A stretch of 24,112 nucleotides of DNA from CAVDHB01 sp963608705 (GCA_963608705.1 CAVDHB010000056.1:1-24112), one strand, 5' to 3'. Positions 7,243-15,924 are shown, counted from the stretch's first letter. Numbers and translations are program-made. The notes: generated by a model not told the origin, from the sequence alone.

Positions 7243-9036
7243 TTAAAACGGTTTTGTCGCTTCTTTCAGCCATTCCAGTTCTTCACCTTTCAAGTGTGGG
7301 GAAAGCTTGTCGAAGATAGTCTTATGATAGTCATTCAGCCATTCCACTTCTTCCTCGGTCAGCATCTCTTTGATGATGGGAGTCGTGTCGATAGGACAAA
7401 GGGTCAGTGTCTCGAATTGATAGAACGGGCCGAACTCCTCGCTCTCTTTATAAGGTGTTACCAAGAGAATGTTTTCGGTACGGATGCCGTATTTGCCCTC
7501 AAAGTAAAGTCCCGGCTCATCGGAGCAGGTGAATCCCGGCTGGAAGAATCCGGGTACAAAATTGGAGCGCACTTGGTAATAGTCGATGCTTTCGTGTACA
7601 TTCAGGAAAGAACCCACTCCGTGTCCAGTACCGTGTCCGAAGTTCTTGCCTGCTTTCCACATGGCTTGCCGGGCGAGGATGTCGAGCTGTGTGCCCGTGG
7701 TTCTTGCCGGGAACTTGGCCAGGTTCAGCTGGATGTTTCCTTTCAAGACCAACGTGTAGTCCTCTTTTTGCTCTTCTGTCAGCGGGCCGAGTGCGATGGT
7801 ACGGGTAATGTCCGTGGTTCCGTCCTGGTATTGCGCACCAGAGTCAATCAAGATGAAGCCTTCGGGTTTCAGTTCGGCGGCTTCTTCTTTCGTCGGCATA
7901 TAGTGGTTCATGGCGGCGTTGGCCTGGTAGGCTGAGATAGTGTCAAAGCTGATGTTGCGGTACAACGGTTGTTGGGAACGGAAGCCCGTGAGCTTTTCGG
8001 CTACGGTCCATTCGGTCTGTCCACCCTTTTCCACCGCAGGTTTCAGCCAGTGCAGGAATTTTACCAACGCCACTCCGTCACGCTCCATGGCGTTATGGAA
8101 TCCCTTAATCTCCGCTTCGTTTTTCACGGCTTTCATTTCTTGTGCCGGAGAGCGTCCGTCGATGACTTTGTGCGAACGAGCCACTGCCTTGTAGAGGAAG
8201 TCATTTGTATGATGCGGGTCTAAATAGAACACCCTGTCTGTCGGTTCTTGCTCCGCACGCGGGTCGATGGAGGTATAGTCGTCTACGCTGATTCCTTCGT
8301 TGGGCAAGTAGGCTTCTTCGATGAACTCGGGTATTTTCATTTCGTTGATGAACAGCCATACCTTTTCCTGGGTAATCATGAGATAGGACACGAACACAGG
8401 ATTGCAGTGTACATCGGTACCTCGCAAGTTCAAAATCCATGCGATTTCATCCAAGTTGGAGATAATGGTACAGTCTGCCCCTTTCTTTTTCAAGAAAGCC
8501 CGGATGTCAGCAATTTTGTTCTTGGCGGCCTTTCCCGCATAGTCAATAGGCTGTACTTCTATTTCGTTGTCTGGAATCAAGGGACGGTCTTCCCATAAAA
8601 ACTCGAACGGGTCGTAGCGATTGTCCACTTTGACACCCTTTAAAGCTAATGCTTGCGTCAAGGAGGCCACTTCGGCTGCCGGATTTGTCCATCCGTCCAC
8701 TCCAACGGTGTCTCCGACCTGTAATTCGGCTCCTAACCATTCCGTGATGGAAGGAGTCTCTGGCAAGCGGTCTTTCATCAGTTGGTATTCAGTACCTTCC
8801 AATTGTTTGGCGGCTTGGATAAAATAGCGTGAGTCTGTCCACAGTGCGGCTTTGCTCAACGTAATGACTACAGTGCCCGCCGAACCGGTAAATCCTGATA
8901 TCCATTTTCTTACAGCCCAATGGTCTGGCAGGTATTCGCTGGTGTGCGGGTCGCCGGTAGGGATGATGAAGGCGGAAAGATGCACCTCTTTCATCCAGCT
9001 ACGTAATTTTTCGATTCTATTTTTTATCAACTCCAT
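7243..9036 (-). CDS. Xaa-Pro aminopeptidase (aminopeptidase P, M24B)
   Basis: This is a cytoplasmic metallopeptidase that removes the N-terminal residue when proline follows it. There is no signal peptide. Two creatinase-like N-terminal domains (about 1-300) precede the pita-bread catalytic domain (about 305-540). The five metal ligands are visible with the spacing of the three-domain XPNPEP1 group: D398, D409, H472 (GTGHGVG), E507 (SDEPGLY) and E521 (RTENI). At 597 residues it matches that group. The frame stays open to 9075, but ATG at 9036 (MELIKNRIEKL) is the better start: it aligns with the family N-terminus, and the added residues would reach back to within one base of the promoter element at 9065-9072. 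It is the first gene of a three-gene operon with the barrel protein and priA. Confidence 0.93.
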   Translation of the reverse strand: MELIKNRIEKLRSWMKEVHLSAFIIPTGDPHTSEYLPDHWAVRKWISGFTGSAGTVVITLSKAALWTDSRYFIQAAKQLEGTEYQLMKDRLPETPSITEWLGAELQVGDTVGVDGWTNPAAEVASLTQALALKGVKVDNRYDPFEFLWEDRPLIPDNEIEVQPIDYAGKAAKNKIADIRAFLKKKGADCTIISNLDEIAWILNLRGTDVHCNPVFVSYLMITQEKVWLFINEMKIPEFIEEAYLPNEGISVDDYTSIDPRAEQEPTDRVFYLDPHHTNDFLYKAVARSHKVIDGRSPAQEMKAVKNEAEIKGFHNAMERDGVALVKFLHWLKPAVEKGGQTEWTVAEKLTGFRSQQPLYRNISFDTISAYQANAAMNHYMPTKEEAAELKPEGFILIDSGAQYQDGTTDITRTIALGPLTEEQKEDYTLVLKGNIQLNLAKFPARTTGTQLDILARQAMWKAGKNFGHGTGHGVGSFLNVHESIDYYQVRSNFVPGFFQPGFTCSDEPGLYFEGKYGIRTENILLVTPYKESEEFGPFYQFETLTLCPIDTTPIIKEMLTEEEVEWLNDYHKTIFDKLSPHLKGEELEWLKEATKPF

Positions 9037-9064
9037 ATTACAACTGATTGAATGTTTTCTGTTG

Positions 9065-9072
9065 CAAAGATA
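9065..9072 (-). promoter_or_regulatory. -7 element of the aminopeptidase-barrel-priA operon
   Basis: The minus strand reads TATCTTTG, matching TAnnTTTG, 29-36 bp upstream of the ATG at 9036. This region is shared with the divergent mdh promoter. Confidence 0.55.
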
Positions 9073-9145
9073 CAATTTTATTACTTATAAGACTTCTTTC
9101 GGTTTTATTATCTCTGAAAAAATTCGTCATCTAAAAGATTTATTC

Positions 9146-9153
9146 TACTTTTG
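9146..9153 (+). promoter_or_regulatory. -7 element of mdh
   Basis: TACTTTTG matches TAnnTTTG and lies 38 bp before the mdh start codon. It is divergent from the aminopeptidase promoter about 75 bp away. Confidence 0.55.
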
Positions 9154-9191
9154 TCGTGCGAAAAATAACTATATTAATTAAATATTAGATT

Positions 9192-10193
9192 ATGGAATTC
9201 TTAACTAATGAGAAACTGGTTATTGTCGGCGCAGCTGGCATGATTGGTTCTAACATGGCTCAAACTGCCGCAATGCTTCACCTTACTCCCAACATCTGCC
9301 TGTACGACGTGTACGAGCCGGGTTTGGAAGGTGTGACGGAAGAAATGCGTCACTGTGGTTTTGAAGGTGTGAACTTCACTTTCACTACCGATGTGAAGGA
9401 AGCATTGACAGGCGCTAAATATATCATCTCTTCTGGTGGTGCTCCCCGTAAGGCTGGCATGACTCGTGAGGATTTGTTGAAAGGCAACGCTGGCGTGGCT
9501 GAACAGCTTGGCAAGGACATCAAGAGCTATTGCCCGGATGTGAAACACGTGGTGATTATCTTCAACCCGGCTGACGTGACTGGTTTGGTTACTTTGATCT
9601 GGTCTGGTTTGAAGCCTTCTCAGGTTTCCACTTTGGCTGCGTTGGATTCTATCCGTTTGCAGAGCGAGTTGGCTAAACACTTCGGCATTGCTCAGAGCGA
9701 GGTGACTGGTTGCCGTACTTACGGTGGTCACGGCGAGGCTATGGCAGTGTTCGCTTCTACAGCCAAGGTTCAGGGTACTCCGCTGACCGACTTGATCGGC
9801 ACAGACAAATTGTCTGAAGCTCAGTGGGAAGAAATCAAACAGAAGACTGTGCAGGGTGGTTCCAACATCATCAAATTGCGTGGTCGTTCTTCTTTCCAAA
9901 GCCCGGCTTACGTATCAGTGCGCATGATCGAGGCTGCTATGGGTGGTGCTGAGTTCCAGTGGCCTGCAGGTCGTTACGTATCTTTCGCAGGTATCGACCA
10001 CATCATGATGGCAATGGAAGTGACTATCACAGAGAAGGGGTCCGCTTACGAGGAAGTGGTAGGTACTCCGGCTGAGATGGAAGCTTTGAAGAAGAGCTAC
10101 GAACACGTGGCCGCTATGCGTGATGAGTGCATCCAGTTGGGTATCATCCCGGCTATCAGCGAATGGGGCAACATCAACCCGAACTTGAAATAA
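9192..10193 (+). CDS. mdh: Malate dehydrogenase (NAD-dependent)
   Basis: The enzyme interconverts malate and oxaloacetate with NAD(H) in the cytoplasm. In Bacteroides it serves the reductive branch that leads to fumarate and succinate. Visible features are the Rossmann motif GAAGMIG (13-19), D39 at the end of the second strand for the adenosine ribose, substrate-binding arginines R86 and R92 around the mobile loop, the D152/R155 pair in LDSIRLQ, and the catalytic H180 in TYGGHGEAM. At 333 residues it is slightly longer than the classical 310-residue enzyme but has the length I expect for Bacteroidales members. Its codon choice looks strongly biased (GGT, GCT, AAC, TTG), consistent with high expression. 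It is transcribed alone, with its own promoter and a strong terminator after it. Confidence 0.93.
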   Translation: MEFLTNEKLVIVGAAGMIGSNMAQTAAMLHLTPNICLYDVYEPGLEGVTEEMRHCGFEGVNFTFTTDVKEALTGAKYIISSGGAPRKAGMTREDLLKGNAGVAEQLGKDIKSYCPDVKHVVIIFNPADVTGLVTLIWSGLKPSQVSTLAALDSIRLQSELAKHFGIAQSEVTGCRTYGGHGEAMAVFASTAKVQGTPLTDLIGTDKLSEAQWEEIKQKTVQGGSNIIKLRGRSSFQSPAYVSVRMIEAAMGGAEFQWPAGRYVSFAGIDHIMMAMEVTITEKGSAYEEVVGTPAEMEALKKSYEHVAAMRDECIQLGIIPAISEWGNINPNLK

Positions 10194-10220
10194 TCTCTGT
10201 ACAGAGACGTTCATTAATAG

Positions 10221-10252
10221 GCGTGGATTCCAAAAGGAGTCCACGCTTTTTT
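10221..10252 (+). terminator. Rho-independent terminator of mdh
   Basis: An 11-bp stem (10221-10231 with 10236-10246, one G-T wobble) with an AAAA loop is followed by six T residues. Confidence 0.9.
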
Positions 10253-10348
10253 CGTAAATATGCCTGGATATATGTGATTTTTATGCTATTCCATACGATA
10301 ATCTATGTGAATGGACATGATTACATTCCGTTTCCCAAGCGAATGGGC

Positions 10349-10356
10349 TACCTTTG
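10349..10356 (+). promoter_or_regulatory. -7 element ahead of the rhamnogalacturonan lyase gene
   Basis: TACCTTTG matches TAnnTTTG. Initiation a few bases downstream would give a leader of about 120 nt before the ATG at 10485, long enough to hold the leader ORF and hairpin described next. Confidence 0.5.
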
Positions 10357-10406
10357 CAACCGTGATTGAACATCATAAGAGTGGTAATATATTAAGTTAG
10401 GTAGAA

Positions 10407-10454
10407 ATGAAAAAGAGCAACATGAGGATTAATCTTACGTTGCTCTTTTTTTGA
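10407..10454 (+). CDS. Possible 15-codon leader peptide
   Basis: ATG at 10407 opens a 15-codon frame (MKKSNMRINLTLLFF) that stops at TGA 10452-10454. It lies wholly in the lyase leader and overlaps the terminator hairpin: its codons 2-5 form the left arm, and its last codons form the right arm and T-run. Translating ribosomes would therefore influence hairpin folding. It could instead be chance, or a remnant of a signal-peptide start. Confidence 0.3.
   Translation: MKKSNMRINLTLLFF
10410..10452 (+). terminator. Leader terminator hairpin (possible attenuator)
   Basis: AAAAAGAGCAAC (10410-10421) pairs perfectly with GTTGCTCTTTTT (10439-10450) across a 17-nt loop, and the T-run continues to 10452. 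It lies between the probable promoter and the start codon of the lyase, so it would end transcription early unless it is relieved. Confidence 0.6.
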
Positions 10455-10484
10455 TGAAAGAAAGGAACTAAATACAAAAACGTC

Positions 10485-12356
10485 ATGAATAATAAAGTAA
10501 TCAGAATGTGTCTGGGAGCTTTCTCCTTGTTGGGGTTGGCTTCTGGTGTGTATGCCCAGCCGAAGTACGATTTTTCCCGCTTGCAAAGGGAGAAGTTAGG
10601 ACGGGGAGTGGTGGCTGTCAGGGAGGATGCCAAACATGTGGCGCTTTCATGGCGGTATCTTTCCTCCGACCCTATGAACGTGTCGTTCAATGTGTATCGG
10701 AATGGACAACGGATTGCCAAGGTGAAGGGGGCAAAGGGTACTTTCTTCCGGGATACGTATACGGAAACGGGTAAACCTGCGGAGTACACAGTGGAGGCTG
10801 TAGGCGGAAAAGTGGCCAAGGGCAGTTATACGCTTCCGGCGAACGCTCCGTTCGGCTATGTGAATATTCCGTTGGACAGACCGCAGGACGGCGTGACTCC
10901 CGCAGGACAGCGTTACACATATTCTCCCAATGACACCTCTGTGGGAGATGTGGACGGAGACGGAAACTATGAGTTGATAATCAAATGGGATCCGTCCAAC
11001 GCACACGACAACTCACACGATGGTTACACGGGGAATGTCTTGATTGACTGTTACAAGTTGTCGGGAAAGAAGCTGTGGCGTATCGACTTGGGCAAGAACA
11101 TACGTGCCGGGGCGCATTATACGCAGTTCATGGTCTATGACCTGGACGGAGATGGAAAGGCGGAAGTGGTGATGAAAACGGCTGATGGCACGGTGGACGG
11201 CACAGGGACAGTCGTCGGAGACGCGAAGGCTGACTACCGGGGACATGAGGGACGTATGCAAGGGCGTATCTCCACAGGGCCGGAGTATCTGACCATCTTT
11301 AACGGAGAGACTGGAAAAGCCATGCAGACGGTGGACTACATACCGCCTCGTGGGAACGTCGGTGACTGGGGAGATACCTACGACAACCGCTGCGACCGCT
11401 TCTTGGCTTGTGTGGCCTACCTGGATGGCGTGCATCCGTCCGTGGTGATGTGCCGCGGGTATTACACTCGTTCTGTGCTGGCCGCTTTCGGCTGGGACGG
11501 CAAGCAGTTGAAGAACCGTTGGGTCTTCGATTCAAACACGCCGGGCAATGAGCGGTATGCCGGACAAGGGTATCACAGCTTGCGTGTGGGCGATGTGGAC
11601 GGAGACGGATGCGACGAGATTGTCTACGGATCCATGACGGTGGATAACACTGGTAAAGGGCTTTATTCCACGGGGCTGGGACATGGCGATGCCTTGCATC
11701 TTACACAGTTCGACCCGGACAGCCCTGCCTTGCAGCTGTGGGCTTGCCATGAGGACAAGCGTGACGGTTCTACCTTCCGTGACGCAAAGACAGGACGCAT
11801 CCTTTTCCAGCGAAAAGACCACACAGACGTGGGACGTTGTATGGCGGCGGATATTGACCCTACTAACCGAGGGGTGGAGATGTGGTCGCTGAAGTCGGAC
11901 GGAATCCGAAATATCAAGGGGGAAGTCGTGGCAGACAAGGTGCCTGGACTGTCTTATAATATGGCTGTCTGGTGGGATGGCGACTTGTCCCGTGAGTTGT
12001 TGGACAAGAATAAGGTAAGCAAGTACGACCCGCAGACAAAGAGCTGCAAGGTCATCAAGACGTTCGATGGTGCCTTGTCCAACAATGGCACAAAGTCCGT
12101 GCCGTGTATTCAGGGAGACTTGATAGGCGACTGGCGTGAAGAGGTCCTGATGCGTGCCGAGGACAATACGGCGGTGCGTCTGTATGTGACGACGACCCCG
12201 ACCCAGTACCGTTTTCACACGTTCTTGGAAGACCCGATATACCGTTTAAGTTTGGTGACGCAGAATGTTGGTTACAATCAGCCTACTCAGCCTGGTTTCT
12301 ATATCGGCACGGACTTGAAGAAAGGCTCTGTGTTCAGAGGATTCAAGATTAAATAA
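10485..12356 (+). CDS. Rhamnogalacturonan lyase, polysaccharide lyase family 11
   Basis: This secreted enzyme cleaves the rhamnose-galacturonate backbone of rhamnogalacturonan I by beta-elimination (YesW/YesX family). The signal peptide is residues 1-24 (GLASGVYAQ). A beta-sandwich domain (about 30-120, VSFNVYRNGQRIAKV) precedes the eight-bladed propeller. Calcium-binding DxDGDGxxE loops typical of PL11 are visible at 155 (DVDGDGNYE), 219 (DLDGDGKAE) and 370 (DVDGDGCDE). Other conserved stretches are GRMQGRISTGPEYLTIFNG and GLGHGDALHL. The length of 623 residues is normal for the family. It is read alone, with its own terminator, and belongs functionally with the CE12 and GH28 genes 3.7 kb downstream. 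The leader may carry an attenuator. Confidence 0.93.
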   Translation: MNNKVIRMCLGAFSLLGLASGVYAQPKYDFSRLQREKLGRGVVAVREDAKHVALSWRYLSSDPMNVSFNVYRNGQRIAKVKGAKGTFFRDTYTETGKPAEYTVEAVGGKVAKGSYTLPANAPFGYVNIPLDRPQDGVTPAGQRYTYSPNDTSVGDVDGDGNYELIIKWDPSNAHDNSHDGYTGNVLIDCYKLSGKKLWRIDLGKNIRAGAHYTQFMVYDLDGDGKAEVVMKTADGTVDGTGTVVGDAKADYRGHEGRMQGRISTGPEYLTIFNGETGKAMQTVDYIPPRGNVGDWGDTYDNRCDRFLACVAYLDGVHPSVVMCRGYYTRSVLAAFGWDGKQLKNRWVFDSNTPGNERYAGQGYHSLRVGDVDGDGCDEIVYGSMTVDNTGKGLYSTGLGHGDALHLTQFDPDSPALQLWACHEDKRDGSTFRDAKTGRILFQRKDHTDVGRCMAADIDPTNRGVEMWSLKSDGIRNIKGEVVADKVPGLSYNMAVWWDGDLSRELLDKNKVSKYDPQTKSCKVIKTFDGALSNNGTKSVPCIQGDLIGDWREEVLMRAEDNTAVRLYVTTTPTQYRFHTFLEDPIYRLSLVTQNVGYNQPTQPGFYIGTDLKKGSVFRGFKIK

Positions 12357-12368
12357 TGAGATACATGA

Positions 12369-12423
12369 AGTGTGCAGGGTATAAGGTCTCTCTCGTAGAG
12401 AAATACTCTGCACACTGCTTTTT
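12369..12423 (+). terminator. Rho-independent terminator of the lyase gene
   Basis: The 14-bp arms 12369-12382 and 12403-12416 (AGTGTGCAGGGTAT type, one mismatch) enclose a smaller inner hairpin and are followed by GCTTTTTAT. Confidence 0.8.
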
Positions 12424-12451
12424 ATATCTGTTTAGAAGGCGTTTTAATGTC

Positions 12452-12539
12452 TTATCACGTATGATACACGTGTGTGTAACGTTCGATGCACGTGTTCATT
12501 ACATACGATACACATGCTTATCACGTATGATATAAGATG
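12452..12539. repeat. 22-bp degenerate tandem array, four copies
   Basis: The core TATCACGTATGATACACGTG recurs with GAT at 12463, 12485, 12507 and 12529, exactly 22 bp apart. Each unit also contains palindromic ACGT or CACGTG-like cores. It lies in the gap between the lyase terminator and the AAA/PD-(D/E)XK pair. The rest of this gap (12357-12712) holds only the terminator and a promoter; I see no gene in it. Confidence 0.7.
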
Positions 12540-12679
12540 ATTTATGTTGCATTTGACAGGGAATGAAGGGGTATTTCAAGTGTGTGCGGTGTACGGATGC
12601 AGGTGTTCTTTTCGTCGTAAATGGCCATCTTCATTTCAAAAACTCTTTCGCTAACGATGGGAAAGACAGAATATTTTAC

Positions 12680-12687
12680 TATCTTTG
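12680..12687 (+). promoter_or_regulatory. -7 element of the AAA/PD-(D/E)XK gene pair
   Basis: TATCTTTG matches TAnnTTTG, 25 bp before the ATG at 12713, giving a short leader. Confidence 0.55.
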
Positions 12688-12712
12688 TCGAAACTGACAA
12701 TAGACAAAGCTT

Positions 12713-14299
12713 ATGAAGTACCCGATAGGAATACAGACGTTTGAGCAAATAAGAGAAGACGGTTATGTGTATGTGGACAAGACCGACTTGATTTATTCGC
12801 TTGCGCATGAAGGCAAAATATATTTTCTGAGTCGTCCGAGGCGGTTCGGTAAGAGCTTACTTATCTCCACGTTGGAGAACTACTTCCTTGGTCGGAAGGA
12901 GCTATTCAAGGGATTGAAAATAGAGGCGTTGGAAAAGGAGTGGCTTTCCTATCCCGTGTTCCATGTGGACTTCAACGGAGATGACTATCAGAAACCGGGG
13001 ATGCTTGAGGAAGCCATCAGCAGTTATCTGGATAAATGGGAGAAGCAGTACGGGATGGAAAAAAGCGGTGAAAGTTTCGGGCGTCGGTTCTCGTATATCT
13101 TGTCGGAGGCTCACAGGCAGACGGGACGAAAGGCGGTGGTGCTGATAGACGAGTATGACAAGCCCATATTGGATGTGCTTGACCAGGATTTCTCAATATC
13201 TTATGGGGGTAAGAAGATAACGCTTGAAGAGTACAACCGCAACATTCTGAAGGCGTTCTACTCCACGTTCAAGCTGGCCGACCGTGACTTGCAGTTCGTG
13301 CTGCTGACAGGCGTGACGAAATTCTCTCAGGTGAGCGTGTTCAGCGGCTTCAACCAGCCGCGTGACATCAGTATGGCTCCGCAGTACGAGACGCTGTGCG
13401 GCATCACGCAGTCGGAGCTTGAGGAGTACTTTGCCGATCCGATAAAGCGTATGTCGGAGTGGTACCGCTGTTCGGAGGAGGAGATGAGGGAGATGCTGAA
13501 GGCGCAGTATGACGGCTACCATTTCTCCGACAATCTGACAGGCGTGTACAATCCTTTCAGCATTCTCAATGCGATGGCTACCCAGCGTATGCAGGACTAC
13601 TGGTTCAAAACGGGTACTCCGACTTATCTTGTGCGTCTGATGAGTCACTTTCACGAAGGGCTTGACGAGATGACGGGGAAGTATTACCAGCCGGAGGAGT
13701 TTGCGGACTACAAGGCGGACGTGGAGCGTCCTTTGCCGATGATATACCAGAGCGGCTACCTTACAATAAAGGATTTCAAGCTTCGGCGTGGCACCTTTCT
13801 GCTCGACTTTCCCAACAACGAGGTGAAGCGCGGCTTCCTCACATTGGTGGCCAACAATTATTTTAAGACACGTGACAGCGTGAACAGCTGGCTTCAGGAC
13901 GCCACGGATGCCTTGCAGGACGGGAATCTTGAGGATTTCCGCTCTCTTCTCACCTCATTCCTCTCCAGCATCCCTTACTCGATGCGTCGCAAGGAGAACG
14001 AGCGTGAGAAGGAACGTTATTTCCATTATACCTTTTATCTGCTGCTGCGGTTAATCAGCGTCTACACGGTTTATACGGAGAAGCAGCAGAGCCAGGGTCG
14101 TGTGGACTGTATCATAGAAACAGACGATTATGTGTATATCTTCGAGTTCAAGCTGGACGGTACGGCGGAAGAGGCGTTGAGCCAGATAGAGGAGAAAGGC
14201 TATGCCAAGCCCTACGCCACGGACAAACGTCCCGTTTATAAGATAGGCGTGAGCTTCTCTTCGGAGACAGGGACTGTGGAGGATTGGAAACAGGCATAA
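12713..14299 (+). CDS. AAA-ATPase-like / PD-(D/E)XK nuclease-domain protein, copy 1
   Basis: This 528-residue cytoplasmic protein belongs to the family pairing an N-terminal AAA-ATPase-like domain with a C-terminal PD-(D/E)XK nuclease-like domain (Pfam AAA-ATPase_like plus PDDEXK_9). Visible features are the conserved start MKYPIGIQTFEQIREDGYVY, the P-loop RPRRFGKSLL (K47, S48), Walker B VVLIDEYDKP (D146, E147), LTGVTKFSQVSVFSG (199-212, sensor-like), and the C-terminal nuclease core D465 (RVDCII), E478-F-K480 and Q491 (QIEEKGY). All core residues are present, so it is probably active. The family is abundant and often multi-copy in gut Bacteroidales, and its biological role is not established; defence or mobile-element functions are guesses. 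The paralogue starts 20 bp after its stop. Confidence 0.9.
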   Translation: MKYPIGIQTFEQIREDGYVYVDKTDLIYSLAHEGKIYFLSRPRRFGKSLLISTLENYFLGRKELFKGLKIEALEKEWLSYPVFHVDFNGDDYQKPGMLEEAISSYLDKWEKQYGMEKSGESFGRRFSYILSEAHRQTGRKAVVLIDEYDKPILDVLDQDFSISYGGKKITLEEYNRNILKAFYSTFKLADRDLQFVLLTGVTKFSQVSVFSGFNQPRDISMAPQYETLCGITQSELEEYFADPIKRMSEWYRCSEEEMREMLKAQYDGYHFSDNLTGVYNPFSILNAMATQRMQDYWFKTGTPTYLVRLMSHFHEGLDEMTGKYYQPEEFADYKADVERPLPMIYQSGYLTIKDFKLRRGTFLLDFPNNEVKRGFLTLVANNYFKTRDSVNSWLQDATDALQDGNLEDFRSLLTSFLSSIPYSMRRKENEREKERYFHYTFYLLLRLISVYTVYTEKQQSQGRVDCIIETDDYVYIFEFKLDGTAEEALSQIEEKGYAKPYATDKRPVYKIGVSFSSETGTVEDWKQA

Positions 14300-14319
14300 A
14301 CTTTAAAAGTACATAGAAT

Positions 14320-15924
14320 ATGAAATACCCGATAGGAATACAGACATTTGAGCAGCTGATAGAGGACGGTTATGTGTATGTGGATAAGACCGACATGATT
14401 TATTCGCTTGCGCATGAAGGGAAGATATATTTTCTGAGTCGTCCGAGGCGGTTCGGCAAGAGTCTGCTCATCTCTACCTTGGAGAACTACTTCCTTGGTC
14501 GGAAGGAGCTATTCAAGGGATTGAAGATAGAGGTGTTGGAAAAGGAGTGGCTTTCCTATCCCGTGTTCCATGTGGACTTCAACGGGGCGGATTTCACCAG
14601 GGCTGAGGCGTTGGAGGCAAGGATTAAATCCTATCTCTCCGATTGGGAAGACCTTTATGAACTTCCTCATTTGGAGGACTTGGACTTGGGCAATCGCTTT
14701 CAGAAGATACTGCGGGCCGCACATGAGCGAACGGGAAGAAGATGCGTGGTGCTGATAGACGAGTATGACAAGCCTATCTTGGATGTGCTTGACCAGGATT
14801 TCTCAATACTTTATGGGGGTAAGGAGATAACGCTCGAAGAGTACAACCGCAACATTCTGAAAGCGTTCTACTCCACATTCAAGCTGGCCGACCGTGACTT
14901 GCAGTTTGTGCTGCTGACAGGCGTGACGAAATTCTCTCAGGTGAGCGTGTTCAGCGGCTTCAACCAGCCGCGTGACATCAGTATGGCTCCGCAGTACGAG
15001 ACGCTGTGCGGCATCACGCAGTCGGAGCTTGAGGAGTACTTTGCCGATCCGATAAAGCGTATGTCGGAGTGGTACCGCTGTTCGGAGGAGGAGATGAGGG
15101 AGATGCTGAAGGCGCAGTATGACGGCTACCATTTCTCCGACAATCTGACAGGCGTGTACAATCCTTTCAGCATTCTCAATGCGATGGCTACCCAGCGTAT
15201 GCAGGACTACTGGTTCAAAACGGGTACTCCGACGTATCTCATCCGTCTGATGACCCACTTCAACGAGGGGCTTGATGAGCTGACTGGCCGTTATTATTCC
15301 CCGGAGGAGTTCGACGACTACAAGGCTGACATGGAGCGTCCCTTGCCGATGATATACCAGAGTGGGTATCTCACCATAAAGGATTATGACCGGGACATGA
15401 ACTCGTTCCTGCTGGACTTCCCGAACAACGAGGTGAAGCGTGGCTTCGTGACGCTGGTGGCCAACAACTACTTCGGGACGAGGGAAAACACCGACAGCTG
15501 GGTGCGTTCGGCGGTCATCGCCCTCCGCAAGGGAGAGCTTGAGGAGTTCCGCTCTCTGCTTACCTCATTCCTTTCCAGCATCCCTTACTCGATGCGCCGT
15601 AAGGAGAACGAGCGTGAGAAGGAACGTTATTTCCATTATACCTTTTATCTGCTGCTGCGGTTAATCAGCGTCTACACGGTTTATACGGAGAAGCAGCAGA
15701 GCCAGGGTCGTGTGGACTGTATCATAGAAACAGACGATTATGTGTATATCTTCGAGTTCAAGCTGGACGGCACGGCGGAGGAAGCCCTTACACAGATAGA
15801 GGAGAAAGGCTATGCCAAGCCCTACGCCACTGACAAGCGTCCCGTTTATAAGATAGGCATGAGCTTCTCCTCGGAGACAGGGACTGTGGAGGATTGGAAA
15901 TACTCTATGTGTAAGTTGAAATAA
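14320..15924 (+). CDS. AAA-ATPase-like / PD-(D/E)XK nuclease-domain protein, copy 2
   Basis: This 534-residue paralogue of the preceding gene is in the same orientation, 20 bp downstream, with no promoter of its own visible. The domains are the same: P-loop RPRRFGKSLL, Walker B VVLIDEYDKP, and a nuclease core RVDCII / EFK / QIEEKGY. It differs from copy 1 mainly in residues about 90-142 (FNGADFTRAEALEARIKSY against FNGDDYQKPGMLEEAISSY) and about 306-405. Between and after these blocks the two genes are identical at the DNA level over long stretches (14908-15233 and 15601-15770 match 13298-13623 and 13991-14160). This pattern indicates duplication followed by gene conversion. Either two specificities are kept on a shared scaffold, or the copies are in exchange with other genomic copies. 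Confidence 0.9.
   Translation: MKYPIGIQTFEQLIEDGYVYVDKTDMIYSLAHEGKIYFLSRPRRFGKSLLISTLENYFLGRKELFKGLKIEVLEKEWLSYPVFHVDFNGADFTRAEALEARIKSYLSDWEDLYELPHLEDLDLGNRFQKILRAAHERTGRRCVVLIDEYDKPILDVLDQDFSILYGGKEITLEEYNRNILKAFYSTFKLADRDLQFVLLTGVTKFSQVSVFSGFNQPRDISMAPQYETLCGITQSELEEYFADPIKRMSEWYRCSEEEMREMLKAQYDGYHFSDNLTGVYNPFSILNAMATQRMQDYWFKTGTPTYLIRLMTHFNEGLDELTGRYYSPEEFDDYKADMERPLPMIYQSGYLTIKDYDRDMNSFLLDFPNNEVKRGFVTLVANNYFGTRENTDSWVRSAVIALRKGELEEFRSLLTSFLSSIPYSMRRKENEREKERYFHYTFYLLLRLISVYTVYTEKQQSQGRVDCIIETDDYVYIFEFKLDGTAEEALTQIEEKGYAKPYATDKRPVYKIGMSFSSETGTVEDWKYSMCKLK

Noticed and set aside
6973..7935. 320-residue frame on the plus strand
   Set aside because: It is antisense to the barrel protein and the aminopeptidase, both of which have clear family motifs; it has no promoter or family signature.
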